From Actinomadura litoris (lineage in GTDB: Bacteria; Actinomycetota; Actinomycetes; Streptosporangiales; Streptosporangiaceae), in NCBI RefSeq assembly GCF_009733595.1, contig NZ_WOFH01000015.1:62001-126000 (forward strand): a stretch of DNA of 64,000 bases, written 5' to 3'. The notes below the pieces were generated by a model. That model saw nothing but the letters and a program-made list of their open reading frames with translations, was not told the DNA's origin and searched no databases. A program made the position numbers and the translations under genes. Below, one piece after another: positions 37,765 to 46,972 of the stretch. The first letter of the stretch is position 1; every line of letters begins with the position of its first letter.

Positions 37765-38087
37765 TCAATCCAGGTGGAAGACCTCAGGGAGCGGCCGCAT
37801 CCCCCGATCGGGACGGCCGTCGAGGTCCTCGAAGAACGGCGCCATCTCCGCCTGCCGGCGGGCGTTGACCTTCGTGCGGCCATCGCCGCCCGGGCGGCCT
37901 CGAAGTCGTCGGTCTTCAGGTAGCCGACGAGGAGGCCGTCCTCGCGTAGGAAGAGGGAGTGGTCGTGCCAGCCGGAGTCGCGCAGGGCGTCCCGCATGCC
38001 GGGCCAGACCGCCTGGTGACGCCGCTCGTACTCCTCCAGGCGGTCCTGCCTGACCTTCAGCAGGAAGCAGACGCGCTTCCCGTTCAC
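37765..38087 (-). pseudogene. rhaM: L-rhamnose mutarotase with a one-base frameshift
   Basis: From GTG 38087 the frame encodes a RhaM (DUF718) N-terminus: RVCFLLKVRQDRLEEYERRH, QAVWPGMRDALRDSGWHDHS and LVGYLKTDDFEAARAAMAA. Around 37876 one base is missing; the true continuation (TKVNARRQAEMAPFFEDL, then [11 protein letters not shown]) lies in another frame and ends at 37767. The span is 323 bases; adding one base gives exactly 107 residues plus stop, the family's normal size. The gene starts two bases after the rhaS stop codon. RhaM interconverts alpha- and beta-rhamnose and helps the isomerase. Either a real loss in this strain or an indel in the assembly. Confidence 0.85.
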
Positions 38088-38089
38088 TT

Positions 38090-39172
38090 CTAGAAGTGGT
38101 ACTGGTCGATGTTCTTGGCGTCGAAGACGGTGGGCGGGCCGAGGATCACCTCACCGTTGCCGCCGATCGTGCGCTCGCCGAGCTTGCCCGCCTTGAACCT
38201 CTCGCCCTGCGCGCCGGTGATCTGCCCGGACGACAGCGCCGCCGCCGCGTACGAGGCGAGGTAGCCGAGGTTCTTCGGGTCCCACAGCTCGAACTGCTTG
38301 ACGGTGCCGTCCTTGACGAACTTGCGCATCTGGTCCGGCGTGCCGAGGCCGGTCAGGGCGACCTTCCCCTTGTACTTGGAGGCGGAGATGTAGCGGGCCG
38401 CCGCCGCGATGCCGACCGTGGTCGGCGAGATGATGCCCTTGAGGTTCGGGTACGCCTGGAGCAGGCCCTGCGTCTGCTGGAACGACTTCTGGTCGTCGTC
38501 GTCCCCGTAGGCGACCTTGACGAGCTTCATCTTCGAGTACTCGGGCTTCGCCAGCTCGTCCTTCATGAACTTGATCCAGGTGTTCTGGTTCGTGGCGTTC
38601 GCCGTCGCCGACAGGATCGCGATCTCGCCCTCGTGCCCGAGCTGCTCGGCGAGGAGCTTGACCTCGCTGCGGCCGATCTCCTCCGAGCCGGCCTGGTTGA
38701 TGAACAGGTCGCGGCACTGGGGGTTGGTGTCGGAGTCGTAGGCGACGATCTTGATCTTCTTGGACCGCGCCTGCTTCAGCGGCCCGCACACCGCGTTCTC
38801 GTCGTTCGCCGCGATGAGGATCGCGTCGTGCCGCTGCTGGATCAGCGTGTTGATGTAGGAGACCTGCGAGGACGCCGACGCGTCGGACGGCCCGACCTCC
38901 TTGGCCTCGCCGCCGAACTCCTTCGCCGCCGCGATGCCGGCGTCGTCGACGATCGTCTCGTAGGGGTTGTTGACCTGCTTCGGCAGGAACGCCAGCTTGA
39001 GGCCCTTCTTCAGCGGCGCGTTCGGGTCGGCCGACGCCGTCCCGCCGGAGGTGCCCGCGTCGGACGCCGACGAGGAGTCCTTCGTGGTCCCGCCGCAGGC
39101 GGCCAGGCTCAGGGCCAGGACGCCGGCCGTGGCGACCGCGGCCAGCCGCGGGGCGCGCAGACGAATGGTCAT
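38090..39172 (-). CDS. rhaS: Rhamnose ABC transporter substrate-binding lipoprotein
   Basis: 360 residues. A lipoprotein signal (ATAGVLALSLAACGG, lipobox Cys near 26) anchors it outside the membrane. It is a periplasmic-binding-protein type 1 fold: LAFLPKQVNNPYETIVDDAG at the first sugar-binding strand, NTLIQQRHDAILIAANDENAV and GIISPTTVGIAAAARYI. It binds L-rhamnose and delivers it to RhaP/RhaQ; assignment to rhamnose rests on similarity of this CUT2-type protein to RhaS and on its neighbours. A 64-base gap separates it from rhaQ; the mutarotase follows directly. Confidence 0.9.
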   Translation of the reverse strand: MTIRLRAPRLAAVATAGVLALSLAACGGTTKDSSSASDAGTSGGTASADPNAPLKKGLKLAFLPKQVNNPYETIVDDAGIAAAKEFGGEAKEVGPSDASASSQVSYINTLIQQRHDAILIAANDENAVCGPLKQARSKKIKIVAYDSDTNPQCRDLFINQAGSEEIGRSEVKLLAEQLGHEGEIAILSATANATNQNTWIKFMKDELAKPEYSKMKLVKVAYGDDDDQKSFQQTQGLLQAYPNLKGIISPTTVGIAAAARYISASKYKGKVALTGLGTPDQMRKFVKDGTVKQFELWDPKNLGYLASYAAAALSSGQITGAQGERFKAGKLGERTIGGNGEVILGPPTVFDAKNIDQYHF

Positions 39173-39236
39173 CAGGGTGCCTCTCAGGGTTCTTTCTTCC
39201 GGGGGGTGGGTCGCGGCGGGGGGCTCGGGCGCCGGG

Positions 39237-40232
39237 TCAGGGCAGGGCGGCGGCCGCGGTTCGCGCGCCCCGCCGTCTGCCCCGGGCCTCGCGCGCCACG
39301 GCGATCAGCCGCGGGGTGAGGACGCTGACGATGAGCAGGAGCCCGGTGACGATCGACTGGACCTCGGTGGAGACGTCGTTGAGCATCAGCAGGTTGCGGA
39401 GCAGGCCGATCAGCAGGACGGCGGCGATCACGCCGCCGAGCGTGCCCTTGCCGCCGTCGAAGTCGATGCCGCCAAGCAGCACCGCCGCGATGACGGTGAG
39501 TTCGAGTCCGAGGCCGTTGTCGGCGCGGGCGCTGCCGTAGCGGAGCGTGTAGACGACGCCCGCGAACCCCGCCACCAGCCCGGACACGACGAACAGGACC
39601 AGCTTGGCGCGCTTCACGCGGATGCCGGCGAAGTAGGCGGCGTCCTCCTGCGCGCCGATCGCGAACAGCGACCGTCCGGCGCCGGTGGCGTGCAGGACGG
39701 TCCCCGTCACGGCGGCGAGCACGGCGAACAGCGCGATCGGGTACGGGATCGGCGTGCCCGGGACGGACGACGTCGCGAGGTCGGTGTAGGCGGCCGGGAA
39801 CTCGGAGATCGCGCCCGTCCCGAGCGTCACGTACGCGAGGCCCCGGTAGAGGGTCATCGTGCCGATCGTGACGGCGAGGGACGGCAGCCCGAGCCGCGTG
39901 ACGAGCAGCCCGTTGACGAGGCCGCAGCCGACCCCGACGAGCAGCACCAGCGGGATGATCATCTCGATGGCGAGGCCCGCGTCCCACAGCTTGCCGGTGA
40001 GGGCGCTGCACAGGCCGAGGATCGAGGCGACCGACAGGTCCACCTGGCCGCAGACGACGAGCAGCGTCATCGGCAGCGCGATCAGCGCGATCTCGCTGAG
40101 GTCGTCCAGGGCGAACGACAGGTTGTCGCCGCCGGCGAAGTCGGGCGAGAACCCGGCGCCGCCCGCGAACACCACGACCAGCAGGGCGGTGACGGCCGTC
40201 TCCCAGCGCAGCATGCCTCCGATGCGGCTCAT
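39237..40232 (-). CDS. rhaQ: Rhamnose ABC transporter permease
   Basis: 331 residues with about 9-10 membrane helices. The CUT2-family hallmarks are present: CGQVDLSVASILGLCSALTG in helix 3, GLVNGLLVTRLGLPSLAVTIGT, and a late LLGGIDFDGGKGTLGG cytoplasmic (EAA-like) loop. It forms the channel with RhaP. The ATG overlaps the rhaP stop codon (ATGA), giving tight coupling. Confidence 0.9.
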   Translation of the reverse strand: MSRIGGMLRWETAVTALLVVVFAGGAGFSPDFAGGDNLSFALDDLSEIALIALPMTLLVVCGQVDLSVASILGLCSALTGKLWDAGLAIEMIIPLVLLVGVGCGLVNGLLVTRLGLPSLAVTIGTMTLYRGLAYVTLGTGAISEFPAAYTDLATSSVPGTPIPYPIALFAVLAAVTGTVLHATGAGRSLFAIGAQEDAAYFAGIRVKRAKLVLFVVSGLVAGFAGVVYTLRYGSARADNGLGLELTVIAAVLLGGIDFDGGKGTLGGVIAAVLLIGLLRNLLMLNDVSTEVQSIVTGLLLIVSVLTPRLIAVAREARGRRRGARTAAAALP

Positions 40233-41296
40233 GGCCGTCCCTCCCTGTGCGCGGTGGATTCCAGGGAGCGCTGCTTGAGCGCCCGGGTGACGCGCAGCGC
40301 CAGCAGCCGGTCGACGCTGATGGCGAGCAGCAGCAGGACGCCGGTGATCGCGTCCTGCCAGAACGAGTCGACCTTGAGCACGACCAGCACGCTGCCGATG
40401 GTGGTGAGCAGCAGCGCGCCGAGCGCCGCGCCGTACACGGTGCCGACGCCGCCGGTGATGGCGATGCCGCCGACGACGACCGCGCTGACGACCTTGAGCT
40501 CCCAGCCGTGCGCGGCGTCGGCGACGACGGTGCCGAACCGGGCGAGCCACAGCACCCCGGCGAGGCCCGCGAGCGCGCCGCTGACCAGGTACGCGGTGAG
40601 GACGCGGCGGCGGATCGGGACGCCCGCGAGCAGCGCCGCCTCCGGGCTGGACCCGATCGCGTAGAACTCGCGTCCGGACGAGTAGGACCTCAGGTAGTAC
40701 CCGACCGCCAGCATCACCACGACGGTGATGACCGGCAGGTACGGGACGCCGAGCACGCCGTCGCTGCCGAGCTCCAGCACCGAGGGCGGCAGCTCCGCCG
40801 CGCCGATCTGGTCGCCGTGCGCGATGCGGTAGTCGAGCCCCTGGATCACGTACAGGGTGCCGAGGGTGACGACGAGGGCGGGCACCCGGCAGAAGCTGAC
40901 GAGCAGCCCGTTCACCAGCCCGCACACCAGTCCGATCGCGACGCCGACCAGCAGCACGAGCACGATGTTCCGGTCACCGCCGGAGGCGAACCTCCCGGCG
41001 CTGAACGCGACGAGCCCGACGACGGACCCGACCGACAGGTCGATGTTGCGGGTGACGACCACCATGCTCTGCCCGACGGCGAGCAGCACCAGGATCGAGG
41101 CGTTGAGGAAGATGTCCTTCACGCCCTGCCCGGACAGGAAGCGCGGGTTCGCGATCGTCGTCCCGACGACGAGGACGGCGAGCGCACCGAGGATGCTCAG
41201 CTCCCGGGCGCGCAGCACCATCTCGACCAGCCGCCGCCCGCCGCCCGGCGGCCCGCCCGCTCCCGGCCGCGCCGGGGACTCCGCCAGTACGGTCAT
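40229..41296 (-). CDS. rhaP: Rhamnose ABC transporter permease
   Basis: 355 residues: a Gly/Pro-rich cytoplasmic N-terminus of about 25 residues and then about 9-10 helices. CUT2 permease motifs: TRNIDLSVGSVVGL, GLVNGLLVSFCRVPALVVTLGT, and VVGGIAITGGVGTVYGAALG. It pairs with RhaQ in the membrane. The start overlaps the rhaT stop codon by one base (TGATG). Confidence 0.9.
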   Translation of the reverse strand: MTVLAESPARPGAGGPPGGGRRLVEMVLRARELSILGALAVLVVGTTIANPRFLSGQGVKDIFLNASILVLLAVGQSMVVVTRNIDLSVGSVVGLVAFSAGRFASGGDRNIVLVLLVGVAIGLVCGLVNGLLVSFCRVPALVVTLGTLYVIQGLDYRIAHGDQIGAAELPPSVLELGSDGVLGVPYLPVITVVVMLAVGYYLRSYSSGREFYAIGSSPEAALLAGVPIRRRVLTAYLVSGALAGLAGVLWLARFGTVVADAAHGWELKVVSAVVVGGIAITGGVGTVYGAALGALLLTTIGSVLVVLKVDSFWQDAITGVLLLLAISVDRLLALRVTRALKQRSLESTAHREGRP

Positions 41297-42834
41297 CACG
41301 CCGCCTTTCCATTGCCGGGACGGCCCGTCGCGGCGGCCATCACGGTCTCCTCGGTCGCGTCCGCGCGCGGGATCTCGGCGGTGAGGCGGCCCTCGTGCAT
41401 GACGAGGACGCGGTCGGCCATGCCCAGCACCTCCGGCAGGTCGGACGAGATCATCAGCACCGCCAGGTCGTGGGCGGCCAGTTCGGACAGCAGCCGGTGC
41501 ACCTCGGCCTTGGTGCCGACGTCGATGCCGCGGGTCGGCTCGTCCACGATCAGGACGGCGGGCTCGGTCGCGAGCCACTTGGCGAGGACGACCTTCTGCT
41601 GGTTGCCGCCGGACAGGACGCCGACGGCGTCGGTGAGGCGGGAGTACTTGAGCTGGAGCCGCAGGCCCCAGTCGGCGGCGCGGTCCCGCTCGACCCGGCG
41701 GGAGATCAGGCCGCCGCGCCCGCTCTCGCGGCGCAGCGCCTTGAGCTGGGTGAGCCCCATGTTGCGCTCGATGGACATGCCCATGACGAGGCCCTGCTGG
41801 CGCCGGTCCTCGGGGACGAGCGCGAGCCCCGCCGACATCGCGGCCGTGGGGCTGCCGGGCGGGAGGGCGCGGCCGTCGACCTCGACGGTCCCGGCGTCCC
41901 ACCGGTCGACGCCGAAGAGCGCGCGGGCGACCTCGCTGCGTCCGGCGCCGACCAGCCCGGCCAGCGCGACGATCTCGCCGCGCCGGACGTCGAACGACAC
42001 GTCGGTGAACGCGCCCTCGCGGGTCAGCCTGCGGACCTTCAGCGCGGTCTCGCCGGGCGTCACGTCCTGCTTGGGGTAGAGGGCGTCGAGGTCGCGGCCG
42101 ACCATCCGGCGGACGAGGTCGTCCGGGGTGAGGTCGGCGACGAGGTCGGTGCCGACGAAGCCGCCGTCGCGGAGCGTCGTGACCCGCTGGCACAGCTCGA
42201 AGATCTCCTCCAGCCGGTGCGAGATGAACAGCACCGCGCAGCCCTGCTCGCGCAGCGTGCGGGTCACCGCGAAAAGCCGGGCGACCTCCTGGCCGGTGAG
42301 CGCGGCGGTGGGCTCGTCCATGATCAGCACCCGCGCGTCCCGGGAGATGGCCTTGGCGATCTCGACGACCTGCTGGTCGGCGATCGACAGTCCCCGGGCG
42401 GGCTGCCGCGGGTCGAGCGGGACGCCGAGCCGCTCGAACAGCCGCGCCGTCTCCGCGTGCATGGCGCGGCGGTCGATCCGGCCGAGACCGGCGCGGGGCT
42501 GGCGGCCCATGAAGATGTTCTCGGCGACCGACAGGTCCGGGAACAGCGTGGGCTCCTGGTAGATGACCGCGACCCCGGCGGCCCGCGCGTCGGCGGGGCC
42601 GCCGAACGTCACGGCGGCGCCGTCCGCGCGGACCTCGCCCGCGTCCGGCCGGTGCACGCCTGCGAACGTTTTTACGACCGTTGACTTGCCCGCGCCGTTC
42701 TCCCCGGCCAGGGCGTGCACCTCACCCGCGTGGAGCTCCAGCGTCACGTCCTGGAGGGCGCGCACGGCGCCGAACGATTTACTCACGTTGACCAGCGCCA
42801 ATGTCGGCGGCGCCGATCGCGCGGGTGCTGTCAT
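41296..42834 (-). CDS. rhaT: Rhamnose ABC transporter ATP-binding protein (double-domain)
   Basis: 512 residues with two ABC domains, as in sugar importers of the CUT2 group. Domain 1: Walker [10 protein letters not shown] near 45, Walker B/D-loop [11 protein letters not shown]; its signature motif is degenerate (LSIADQQ). Domain 2 (from about 265): degenerate Walker [10 protein letters not shown], a full signature LSGGNQQK near 406, and [13 protein letters not shown]. This asymmetry is normal for the family. It powers rhamnose uptake at the inner membrane face. First gene of the minus-strand operon; a LacI-type palindrome lies 42 bases upstream. The stretch encoding VVKTF just after Walker A uses AT-rich codons (GTA AAA ACG) rare in this genome. 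Confidence 0.92.
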   Translation of the reverse strand: MTAPARSAPPTLALVNVSKSFGAVRALQDVTLELHAGEVHALAGENGAGKSTVVKTFAGVHRPDAGEVRADGAAVTFGGPADARAAGVAVIYQEPTLFPDLSVAENIFMGRQPRAGLGRIDRRAMHAETARLFERLGVPLDPRQPARGLSIADQQVVEIAKAISRDARVLIMDEPTAALTGQEVARLFAVTRTLREQGCAVLFISHRLEEIFELCQRVTTLRDGGFVGTDLVADLTPDDLVRRMVGRDLDALYPKQDVTPGETALKVRRLTREGAFTDVSFDVRRGEIVALAGLVGAGRSEVARALFGVDRWDAGTVEVDGRALPPGSPTAAMSAGLALVPEDRRQQGLVMGMSIERNMGLTQLKALRRESGRGGLISRRVERDRAADWGLRLQLKYSRLTDAVGVLSGGNQQKVVLAKWLATEPAVLIVDEPTRGIDVGTKAEVHRLLSELAAHDLAVLMISSDLPEVLGMADRVLVMHEGRLTAEIPRADATEETVMAAATGRPGNGKAA

Positions 42835-42875
42835 CAGGGCCCTCCTCGGGAGGCAGCTCCAGGACGCTGGGATGA

Positions 42876-42885
42876 AAAACGTTTT
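42876..42885. promoter_or_regulatory. LacI-type operator upstream of rhaT
   Basis: AAAACGTTTT, a perfect 10-bp palindrome centred on CG inside an AT-rich patch, 42 bases upstream of the rhaT start. Central CG flanked by A/T runs is the typical LacI-family operator form, and a LacI gene is divergent. It should repress the transport and catabolic operon without rhamnose. Confidence 0.65.
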
Positions 42886-43066
42886 AACAAGATGTTGCGG
42901 AGGACGCTAGATGTGAGCCAGAGCACCCGTCAAGAGCCGATCTTCCGCCGGGGTCGCCCAAGATCGCCGGAAACCCCGGCGCAGTAAGGGCCTGTGAGCA
43001 CTTCGAAATCGTTCGCGACCGGCACCGGCCACCCGCCTATCGGCCTCCAGCGCACGGTCGGCGGGG

Positions 43067-43080
43067 TTGACACGTTTTAA
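43067..43080 (+). promoter_or_regulatory. Candidate -35 element with overlapping operator of the lacI-lut-rhaB operon
   Basis: TTGACACGTTTTAA joins a consensus-like -35 (TTGACA) to CACGTTTTAA, which shares ACGTTTTAA with the operator upstream of rhaT. A regulator bound here would block RNA polymerase. It suggests autoregulation of the LacI gene and supports a start codon downstream of 43100. Confidence 0.5.
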
Positions 43081-43132
43081 TGCGATGACCCAAAGTGAGC
43101 CGATATCAGCGATCGGACCGGGGGCACACAGA

Positions 43133-44212
43133 TTGAGCACAGACGGCACCGACCGTCCCGGCGCGGCGCGCGGGACGGTCGGGATCAAGCAGGTCGCGGC
43201 GCACGCCGGCGTCTCGCCCGGCACCGTGTCCAACGTGCTCAACCGGCCGGAGCGGGTCGCCGAGGCGACCCGGATCCGGGTCGAGGGCGCGATCCGGGAG
43301 CTCGGGTTCGTCCGCAACGGGTCGGCGTCCACGCTGCGCGCCGGCCACAGCAGCACGATCGGGCTGATGGTCCTCGACCTCGCCAACCCGTTCTTCACCG
43401 ACGTGGCCCGCGGCGTCGAGGACACCGCGAGCGAGCGCGGCTACGCGGTGATCCTGTCCTCGTCCGGCGAGTCGGACGAGCGGGAGCTGCGCAACCTGCG
43501 GGTGTTCGCCGAGCAGCGGGTCCGCGGCGTGCTGCTGACCCCGGTCGGCGACGACGGCGCGGCGGCCGGGCGGCTGCGCGAGCGGAACGTCCCGGTGGTG
43601 CTGCTCGACCATCCGACGCCGCGCGCGAACCAGTGCTCGGTCGCCGTCGACGACGTCGCGGGCGGCGAGCTCGCCACCGCGGAGCTGCTGGCCGCGGGCG
43701 CCCGCACGATCGCTTTCGTCACCGGGCCGACGGTGCTGCGGCAGTGCGCGGACCGGCGCAAGGGCGCGCTGCGGGCGCTGCGCGCCGCCGGGCTCGGCCG
43801 CGACGCGCTGCGCGAGATCCCGGTCGGGGCGATGAACGCGCGGGCCGGGCAGGAGGCGGCGCGGCGGATGCTGGAGGCCGGGGCGCCGCTGCCGGACGCG
43901 ATCTTCTGCGCGAACGACCTGCTCGCGCTCGGCGTCCTGCGGGTGCTGCTCCAGACGGGGATCCGGGTCCCGGCTGACATCGCGCTGATCGGGTACGACG
44001 ACATCGAGTTCTCCGCGGCGGCCGCCGTCCCGCTGAGCTCGGTGCGGCAGCCCACCTACCAGCTCGGCCGGATCGCGACCGAACTCCTGCTGGAGGAGTG
44101 CGACGACCCGGTGGGGCATGCCCACCAGCAGGTGATGTTCCAGCCGGAGCTGGTCGTCCGCGAGTCGAGCCGGTCCGAGGGGGGAGGCGGCATCGTGAGG
44201 TTGGCGCTGTGA
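43133..44212 (+). CDS. LacI-family transcriptional regulator of rhamnose use
   Basis: 359 residues from TTG 43133; an ATG at 43085 would give 375 but lies almost on the -35 element and lacks a ribosome site. The LacI HTH is near the N-terminus: TVGIKQVAAHAGVSPGTVSN, hinge helix VLNRPERVAEATRIRV. The periplasmic-binding-protein-like effector domain follows (TIGLMVLDLANPFFTDVARG ... DALIGYDDIEFSAAAAVPLS pattern). Two ACGTTTT-type operators lie between this gene and the divergent rhaT. It overlaps lutA by GTGA. The effector is likely rhamnose or a pathway intermediate (inference). Confidence 0.88.
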   Translation: MSTDGTDRPGAARGTVGIKQVAAHAGVSPGTVSNVLNRPERVAEATRIRVEGAIRELGFVRNGSASTLRAGHSSTIGLMVLDLANPFFTDVARGVEDTASERGYAVILSSSGESDERELRNLRVFAEQRVRGVLLTPVGDDGAAAGRLRERNVPVVLLDHPTPRANQCSVAVDDVAGGELATAELLAAGARTIAFVTGPTVLRQCADRRKGALRALRAAGLGRDALREIPVGAMNARAGQEAARRMLEAGAPLPDAIFCANDLLALGVLRVLLQTGIRVPADIALIGYDDIEFSAAAAVPLSSVRQPTYQLGRIATELLLEECDDPVGHAHQQVMFQPELVVRESSRSEGGGGIVRLAL

Positions 44213-44922
44213 GAGTCGCGTTGTTCCTGACCTGCGTGAACGACACCCTCTACCCGGGGACGGGGAGGGCGGTCGTGCGGCTGCTGCGGCGGCTCGGCCA
44301 CGACGTGGAGTTCCCGTCCGGGCAGACGTGCTGCGGGCAGATGCACCTGAACACCGGCTACCGGCGGCAGGCCCTGCCCCTGGTGAAGGGGTTCGCGGAG
44401 ACGTTCGGGCCCTACGACGCGATCGTGACGCCGTCCGCGTCGTGCGGGGCGATGGTCCGCGACTGGCATCCGCGGCTCGCGCCGCGCGCCGCCGGGGTCG
44501 CCTCCCGCGTGTACGAGCTGACGGAGTTCCTGGTGGACGTGCTGGGCGTCACCGACGTCGGCGCGTCGTTCCCGCACCGCGTCACCTACCACCCCACCTG
44601 CCACTCGCTGCGGATGCTGCGGGTCGGCGACCGTCCGCTGCGGCTGCTGCGCGAGGTGCGCGGCATCGACCTGGTCGAGCTGCCGGACGCGGCGGAGTGC
44701 TGCGGGTTCGGCGGGACGTTCGCGCTGAAGAACCCCGAGGTGTCGGCGGCGATGTGCGCGGACAAGGTCACCGCCGTCCGGGAGACGCGGGCCGGGGCGC
44801 TGTGCGCGGCCGACAACTCGTGCCTGATGCACATCGGCGGAGCGCTCACCCGCACACGCGCCGGGGTCCGGACGGTGCACCTGGCCGAGATCCTCGCGTC
44901 CACTGAGGAGGACCCGCTATGA
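44209..44922 (+). CDS. lutA: L-lactate utilisation protein LutA (Cys-rich CCG-domain protein)
   Basis: 237 residues. It is made of two CCG (heterodisulfide-reductase-type) repeats: GQTCCGQMH near residue 40 and ECCGFGGTFALK near 163, whose cysteines bind an Fe-S centre. It is a soluble component of the LutABC L-lactate oxidising complex, which converts L-lactate to pyruvate. GTGA overlap with lacI upstream and ATGA with lutB downstream. Confidence 0.9.
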   Translation: MRVALFLTCVNDTLYPGTGRAVVRLLRRLGHDVEFPSGQTCCGQMHLNTGYRRQALPLVKGFAETFGPYDAIVTPSASCGAMVRDWHPRLAPRAAGVASRVYELTEFLVDVLGVTDVGASFPHRVTYHPTCHSLRMLRVGDRPLRLLREVRGIDLVELPDAAECCGFGGTFALKNPEVSAAMCADKVTAVRETRAGALCAADNSCLMHIGGALTRTRAGVRTVHLAEILASTEEDPL

Positions 44923-46355
44923 CGATGCCGACCTACGTCGGGATGCCGTCGTTTCCGGACGCGGCGCGGCGCGCGGTGGCCGACCCCCGGCTGCGCGCCA
45001 ACCTGGCGCGCGCGACCACGACGATCCGGGGGCGGCGCGCGGACGCGGTCGCCGAGCTGGAGGACTGGCCCGCGCTCCGCGAGGCGGGCCGCCAGATCAA
45101 GGACCACGTGCTGGAGAACCTCGGCCACTACCTGCGGCTGCTGGAGGAGAAGGTCGCGGGCGCCGGTGGAACGGTGCACTGGGCGCGCGACGCCGCCGAG
45201 GCCAACAGGATCGTCGCGGACCTGGTGAAGGCGACCGGCGAGAGCGAGGTCGTCAAGGTCAAGTCGATGGCGACGCAGGAGATCGGGCTGAACGAGTTCC
45301 TCGCCGGGGAGGGGATCACCGCGCACGAGACCGACCTGGCGGAGCTGATCGTCCAGCTCGGGGACGACCGCCCCTCGCACATCCTCGTCCCGGCGATCCA
45401 CCGGAACAGGTCCGACATCCGCGACATCTTCCTGCGCGCGATGGACGACGCGCCCGAAGGGCTGACCGACTCCCCCGCCGCGCTCGCCGAGGCCGCGCGG
45501 CGGCACCTGCGGGCCAAGTTCCTGTCGGCGAAGGTCGCGGTGTCGGGGGTGAACTTCGCGGTCGCCGACACCGGGACGCTGGTCGTGCTGGAGTCGGAGG
45601 GCAACGGCCGGATGTGCCTCACGCTCCCCGAGACGCTGATCTCGGTGATGGGCGTGGAGAAGATCGTCCCGACCTGGCGCGACCTTGAGGTGTTCCTCCA
45701 ACTGCTGCCGCGCTCGTCCACGGCCGAGCGGATGAACCCCTATACCTCGGCGTGGACGGGCGTCCACCCGGGCGACGGGCCCCGCGACTTCCATCTCGTG
45801 CTGCTGGACAACGGCAGGACCGCGACCCTGGCCGACGAGGTGGGCAGGCAGGCGCTGCGCTGTATCCGCTGCTCCGCGTGCCTGAACGTGTGCCCGGTCT
45901 ACCAGCGCGCGGGCGGCCACGCCTACGGCTCGCCGTATCCGGGGCCGATCGGCGCGATCCTGTCCCCGCAGATCAGGGGCATCGGGTCGGACGTCGACGC
46001 CTCCCTCCCCTACGCCTCGTCGCTGTGCGGGGCGTGCTTCGACGCGTGCCCGGTCGCGATCGACATCCCCGAGGTGCTCGTCCACCTGCGGGCGCGGGCG
46101 GTGGAGAAGGGGCCGCGCCATCCCCTCGAAAGGGTCGCGATGGCGGCGGCCGGGTGGACGCTGCGCTCCCCCACCCGGCTCGCGCTCGCCCAGCGCGGGG
46201 CGTCGGCGTCCCGCAGGCTGGTCGGGCGCGGCGGCCGGATCCGGCGGCTGCCCGGCCCGCTGTCGGCGTGGACCGAGACGCGGGACGCGCCCGTGCCGCC
46301 GCCCGAGTCGTTCCGCGCCTGGTGGGCCCGGACCAACGGGGGCGAGGGAGAGTGA
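44919..46355 (+). CDS. lutB: L-lactate utilisation iron-sulfur protein LutB
   Basis: 478 residues. The N-terminal LUD domain (about 60-290) includes VVKVKSMATQEIGLNEFL and NFAVADTGTLVVLESEGN. Two 4Fe-4S cluster motifs follow: CIRCSACLNVCPVY near 315 and CGACFDACPVAIDIPE near 369, then a C-terminal DUF3390-like tail. It is the electron-transferring subunit of the L-lactate oxidising complex. Start and stop overlap its neighbours by 4 bases each. Confidence 0.92.
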   Translation: MTMPTYVGMPSFPDAARRAVADPRLRANLARATTTIRGRRADAVAELEDWPALREAGRQIKDHVLENLGHYLRLLEEKVAGAGGTVHWARDAAEANRIVADLVKATGESEVVKVKSMATQEIGLNEFLAGEGITAHETDLAELIVQLGDDRPSHILVPAIHRNRSDIRDIFLRAMDDAPEGLTDSPAALAEAARRHLRAKFLSAKVAVSGVNFAVADTGTLVVLESEGNGRMCLTLPETLISVMGVEKIVPTWRDLEVFLQLLPRSSTAERMNPYTSAWTGVHPGDGPRDFHLVLLDNGRTATLADEVGRQALRCIRCSACLNVCPVYQRAGGHAYGSPYPGPIGAILSPQIRGIGSDVDASLPYASSLCGACFDACPVAIDIPEVLVHLRARAVEKGPRHPLERVAMAAAGWTLRSPTRLALAQRGASASRRLVGRGGRIRRLPGPLSAWTETRDAPVPPPESFRAWWARTNGGEGE

Positions 46356-46972
46356 GCGCACGCGAGGAGATCCTCCGCCGGATCGAGCGGGTGACGCCGA
46401 CGCGTCCGGCCGCCGAGGTCGCCGCGTCCTACGGCCGGATCGACCGCGCGTACCGGCGGCGGCACCACGACGGCGACGTCCTCGACCTGTTCGCGGAGCG
46501 GGTCGCCGACTACCGCGCGACCGTGCGGCGCGTCGCGCCGTCCGGCGTGGCGGGGGCGGTCGCGGAGTGCCTCGCCGCCCGGCCCGGATCGTACGGGGTG
46601 CCCTCCGACCTGCCGCCGGAGTGGGTCGCCGGGGCGGGCGCCCCGCTCGTCCGCGACCCCTCGGTCGCCGCGCTGGACGGCCTCGCGGGCGCGGTCACCG
46701 GCTGCGCGGCCGCGATCGCCGAGACGGGCACGATCATCCTGGACCACGGCCCCGCGCAGGGGCCGCGCGCCCTGTCGCTCGTGCCCGACCACCACCTGAT
46801 CATCGTGCGGGCGGAGCAGGTCGCCCCCGACGTGCCGGACGCCCTGGAGCGGCTCGACCCGCTCCGGCCGCTGACGTTCGTGTCCGGGCCGTCCGCGACC
46901 AGCGACATCGAACTGTCCCGGGTGGAGGGCGTGCACGGCCCGCGCACGCTCGACGTGCTGGTCGTCGCGTGA
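46352..46972 (+). CDS. lutC: L-lactate utilisation protein LutC (LUD domain)
   Basis: 206 residues from a GTG overlapping the lutB stop (GTGA). A single LUD domain: AAIAETGTIILDHGPAQGPRAL, LVPDHHLIIVRAEQV and the C-terminal FVSGPSATSDIELSRVEGVHGP with the conserved SATSDIE motif. It is the third component of LutABC; its exact catalytic contribution is not settled in the family. The stop overlaps the rhaB start. Confidence 0.9.
   Translation: MSAREEILRRIERVTPTRPAAEVAASYGRIDRAYRRRHHDGDVLDLFAERVADYRATVRRVAPSGVAGAVAECLAARPGSYGVPSDLPPEWVAGAGAPLVRDPSVAALDGLAGAVTGCAAAIAETGTIILDHGPAQGPRALSLVPDHHLIIVRAEQVAPDVPDALERLDPLRPLTFVSGPSATSDIELSRVEGVHGPRTLDVLVVA

Noticed and set aside
43085-44212. ATG at 43085 as the LacI start
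   Set aside because: It lies 13 bases after a TTGACA -35 element and has no Shine-Dalgarno; the extra 16 residues do not resemble LacI N-termini. TTG 43133 is preferred but not proved.
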